Below are positions 61,664 through 64,000 of a DNA stretch of 64,000 nt, one piece after another (within the stretch, counting starts at the first letter, position 1; each line of letters opens with the position of its first letter). The notes beneath the pieces were generated by a model, which worked only from the letters and a program-made list of their open reading frames with translations, was not told where the DNA came from and did no database searches. The DNA is from Nemorincola sp044225795. GTDB taxonomy: Bacteria; Bacteroidota; Bacteroidia; Chitinophagales; Chitinophagaceae. The stretch spans positions 1 to 64,000 of the forward strand of contig JBGAIF010000006.1 in the NCBI GenBank assembly GCA_044225795.1, given 5' to 3'. Position numbers and translations under genes: made by a program.

Positions 61664-61832
61664 GTAGAATTTTTTGTAAAGATATGGAATCATTTGTGTC
61701 TGATTTTTATGTTCTTACCACAAATACATAAGTTTTTACTGTAAAAATTACAGGTTTAGGTATTTTGGCATAAGTATTGACCTGTAATAATATTCCTATA
61801 CTATAACCAAACAGGGACTTAAAATTGTCATA

Positions 61833-64000
61833 ATGTCCGAAATGAGATCAATGTTAGATATGATACTTGGCCAGGGTGAGCAGGAGATGGAGTTTATGCC
61901 TATTGTGCCACTGGGTGAGGATGAGATGGACGAGCAGGAGAAAGGATCGCTGCCGACTGAGCTTCCTATTATTGCTTTGCGTAATACGGTTCTGTTTCCG
62001 AATGTCGTGCTGCCCATCACTGTCTCAAGAGAAAAATCTGTAAAAGCGATAGCGGAAGCATCACGTTCCGGAAAGTGGATCGGTGTGTTGGCGCAGAAAG
62101 ACAGCAATAATGAAGATCCCGGAGAGGATGATATATACAGGGTGGGTACGCTTGCCAAAGTAGTGAAGCAGATAAAAATGCCTGATGGTAATACCACCAT
62201 CTTCATTATGGGGCGTATGCGTTTCAGTATCGAAGAATATACGCAGACCGATCCTTACTTTACTGCACGTGTAAAATACCTTGAGGATGTATTTCCCCAG
62301 AAAGATGCATCTTTCGATGCACTGATGTCTTCCATCAAAGAGTATTCCGAGCGCATTGCACAGCAGTCGCAGAATATGCCCAATGAGGCTTCTCTGGTGT
62401 TGAGGAACATAGAACAACAGTCTTTTCTGATACATTTTGTTGCGTCAAATATCTCTGCAAAATTGCAGGAAAAGCAGGCGCTTCTCGAAGAGGACAGCGT
62501 TGTTAATCGTGCGGAAAAGCTGTTGAAAATGCTTCAGGCAGAGCTGCAGCTTGTAGAACTGAAGAACGAGATCACCAACAAGACACGTGCTGATATAGAC
62601 AAGCAGCAGCGCGAGTATTTCCTGCAGCAACAACTTAAGTCTATTCGGGAGGAGCTCGGCGGCGATCCGAATGAACGCGAGATAAAGGACCTCCAGAAAC
62701 GTGCAGAGGAGATTCAGTGGACCGAGGCGGCTAAAGAACTTTTTAAGAAGAATATAGAGAAGCTGGAGCGTATGCATCCCAGCACCCCCGACTATTCGGT
62801 GATCTACAATCACCTCGATCTTATGCTCGATCTGCCGTGGAGCAATGTCACGGAGGATAGTTACGACCTCAAGAACGCACAAAAAGTACTTGACGACGAT
62901 CACTACGGTATGCACAAGATAAAAGACCGTATTCTCGAGTACCTGGCAGTTTTGAAGCTGAAAGGTGATATGAAGTCACCTATCCTCTGCTTTGTCGGCC
63001 CTCCCGGTATCGGTAAGACATCGCTGGGGCGGAGTATCGCTAATGCCATTCATCGTAAATATGTTCGTTTGAGCCTTGGCGGACTGCATGACGAAAGTGA
63101 ACTTCGGGGCCATCGTAAGACCTATATCGGCGCAATGCCGGGTAGGGTGATACAGTCTCTGCGTAAGGTGAAGTCGGCAAACCCGGTATTTATCCTTGAT
63201 GAGATAGATAAGATGGGCAAAGATTTCCGAGGAGACCCGAGTTCCGCTTTGTTGGAGATACTTGATCCCGAACAGAATAACTCATTCTACGATAATTACC
63301 TGGAGCTGGAGTTCGACCTGTCGAAGGTGTTGTTCATTGCCACCGCTAATAGCCTTAGTGACATACAGCCCGCACTTCGCGACCGTCTTGAGATCATTCA
63401 GCTATCCGGTTACTCTCCTGAGGAGAAGACCGAGATCGCCAAGCGACACCTGATACCAAAACAAAAAGAATTACACGGCCTGTCCAAGGTAGCGCTGCGC
63501 TTCCCGGATAAGGTCATCATGAAGATCATACAGGAATATACCCGCGAAAGTGGCGTGCGCGAGCTGGACAGGTTGCTGGCAGGTATCATGCGTACCATAG
63601 CCCGCCAGGTGGCCATGGAAGAAAGGGTGCCTTCCATAGTGTCTGCGGAGCAGGTAGAGCGATCGCTTGGTAAACCAAGGTTCTCTAATGACATCTATAC
63701 AAAGGGACATCCGGCAGGAGTAGTTGTGGGGCTGGCCTGGACTTCCGTTGGCGGAGATATATTGTTCATTGAAACGTCACTTTCGAAAGGGAAGGGGGTG
63801 CTGACACTCACCGGAAATCTGGGCAATGTGATGAAGGAGAGTACCAGTGCGGCATTATCCTACCTGAAAGCACATGCCGAAGAATACAACATACCGGATA
63901 GCAAGTTCGATGAAGTGAGCATACATGTGCACGTTCCCGAAGGTGCTGTTCCCAAGGATGGCCCAAGCGCGGGTATTACCATGCTTACGTCGCTTGCCTC
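61833..64000 (+). CDS. lon: Lon protease (partial, 3' end outside window)
   Basis: 722 codons visible from the ATG at 61833. N-terminal Lon substrate domain (LPIIALRNTVLFPNVVLPITV), helical hinge, AAA+ domain with Walker A GPPGIGKT (389-396) and FILDEIDKMG, and the start of the protease domain with the catalytic Ser712 in KDGPSAGIT; the catalytic lysine is outside the window. ATP-dependent degradation of misfolded and regulatory proteins. The N-terminal Met/Glu-rich leader is longer than in E. coli. Gene is oriented away from the barrel gene. Confidence 0.96.
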   Translation, partial: MSEMRSMLDMILGQGEQEMEFMPIVPLGEDEMDEQEKGSLPTELPIIALRNTVLFPNVVLPITVSREKSVKAIAEASRSGKWIGVLAQKDSNNEDPGEDDIYRVGTLAKVVKQIKMPDGNTTIFIMGRMRFSIEEYTQTDPYFTARVKYLEDVFPQKDASFDALMSSIKEYSERIAQQSQNMPNEASLVLRNIEQQSFLIHFVASNISAKLQEKQALLEEDSVVNRAEKLLKMLQAELQLVELKNEITNKTRADIDKQQREYFLQQQLKSIREELGGDPNEREIKDLQKRAEEIQWTEAAKELFKKNIEKLERMHPSTPDYSVIYNHLDLMLDLPWSNVTEDSYDLKNAQKVLDDDHYGMHKIKDRILEYLAVLKLKGDMKSPILCFVGPPGIGKTSLGRSIANAIHRKYVRLSLGGLHDESELRGHRKTYIGAMPGRVIQSLRKVKSANPVFILDEIDKMGKDFRGDPSSALLEILDPEQNNSFYDNYLELEFDLSKVLFIATANSLSDIQPALRDRLEIIQLSGYSPEEKTEIAKRHLIPKQKELHGLSKVALRFPDKVIMKIIQEYTRESGVRELDRLLAGIMRTIARQVAMEERVPSIVSAEQVERSLGKPRFSNDIYTKGHPAGVVVGLAWTSVGGDILFIETSLSKGKGVLTLTGNLGNVMKESTSAALSYLKAHAEEYNIPDSKFDEVSIHVHVPEGAVPKDGPSAGITMLTSLA

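Noticed and set aside
1..64000. CRISPR array
   Set aside because: No regularly spaced direct repeats or cas genes were seen.

Overview
This window looks like chromosome from a Bacteroidota bacterium, most likely a member of the Chitinophagaceae or a near relative. The reasons are a type 9 secretion sorting tail at 6634-8142, many start codons preceded at short distance by the Bacteroidota -7 element TAnnTTTG, an ECF sigma/anti-sigma-like pair, an integrase of the Bacteroidota type, a DUF3871 protein, and many small lipoproteins. The family placement is inferred from protein style, not from a search.

Left chromosomal part (1-31194). It opens with the 5' part of a giant kinase/ATPase/GAF signalling protein (minus strand, running off the left edge), overlapped by a degenerate metallo-beta-lactamase-fold gene, then a gamma-glutamylcyclotransferase-like gene and a T9SS cargo protein. 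Next come tRNA-Gln, the cell-elongation pair mrdA (PBP2) and rodA, an MBL hydrolase, an ECF sigma factor with its probable anti-sigma protein, and three tandem paralogues of a large TMTC-like membrane/TPR protein. Housekeeping genes follow (fmt, aroQ, xerD), mixed with lipoproteins, a haem-binding protein, a GNAT acetyltransferase, a fatty acid desaturase, a cold shock protein and msrA. Convergent genes are often separated by long, nearly loop-free palindromic terminators.

Accessory part (31196-50917). An 88-bp perfect direct repeat, consisting of an almost complete tRNA-Ser(TGA) gene, brackets a 19.7-kb integrative element. Inside the left end lie a tyrosine integrase, a tiny membrane ORF, an XRE regulator and a lipoprotein. 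Then come a two-gene minus-strand unit whose larger product has motifs resembling a very divergent family-A/T7-like polymerase palm, and a seven-gene defence operon: hsdM, hsdS, a PD-(D/E)XK nuclease (PGN_0703-like), a single-HKD phospholipase D-like protein, hsdR, a YgjP-type metallopeptidase and a putAbiC-like membrane protein. The right end has a highly structured spacer and a phage/plasmid-like module (a small conserved protein, a P-loop ATPase, DUF3871 and an 81-aa protein), into which an FRG-domain gene sits on the opposite strand. I see no conjugation, mobilisation or virion genes, so this is best described as an integrative defence island of unknown transfer mode.

Right chromosomal part (50918-64000). 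It holds a cation/proton antiporter, two tandem SUMF1-type lectin-like proteins lacking the formylglycine-generating cysteine pair, an M48 lipoprotein protease, an overlapping pair of ComEC-like MBL hydrolase and thermolysin-like peptidase, purB, a DUF1272 protein, a TrmH-type RNA methyltransferase, an outer-membrane beta-barrel protein, and lon, which runs off the right edge.

The most interesting parts are the polymerase-like protein, the nuclease/PLD pair nested within the type I restriction operon, and the MBL/peptidase pair.
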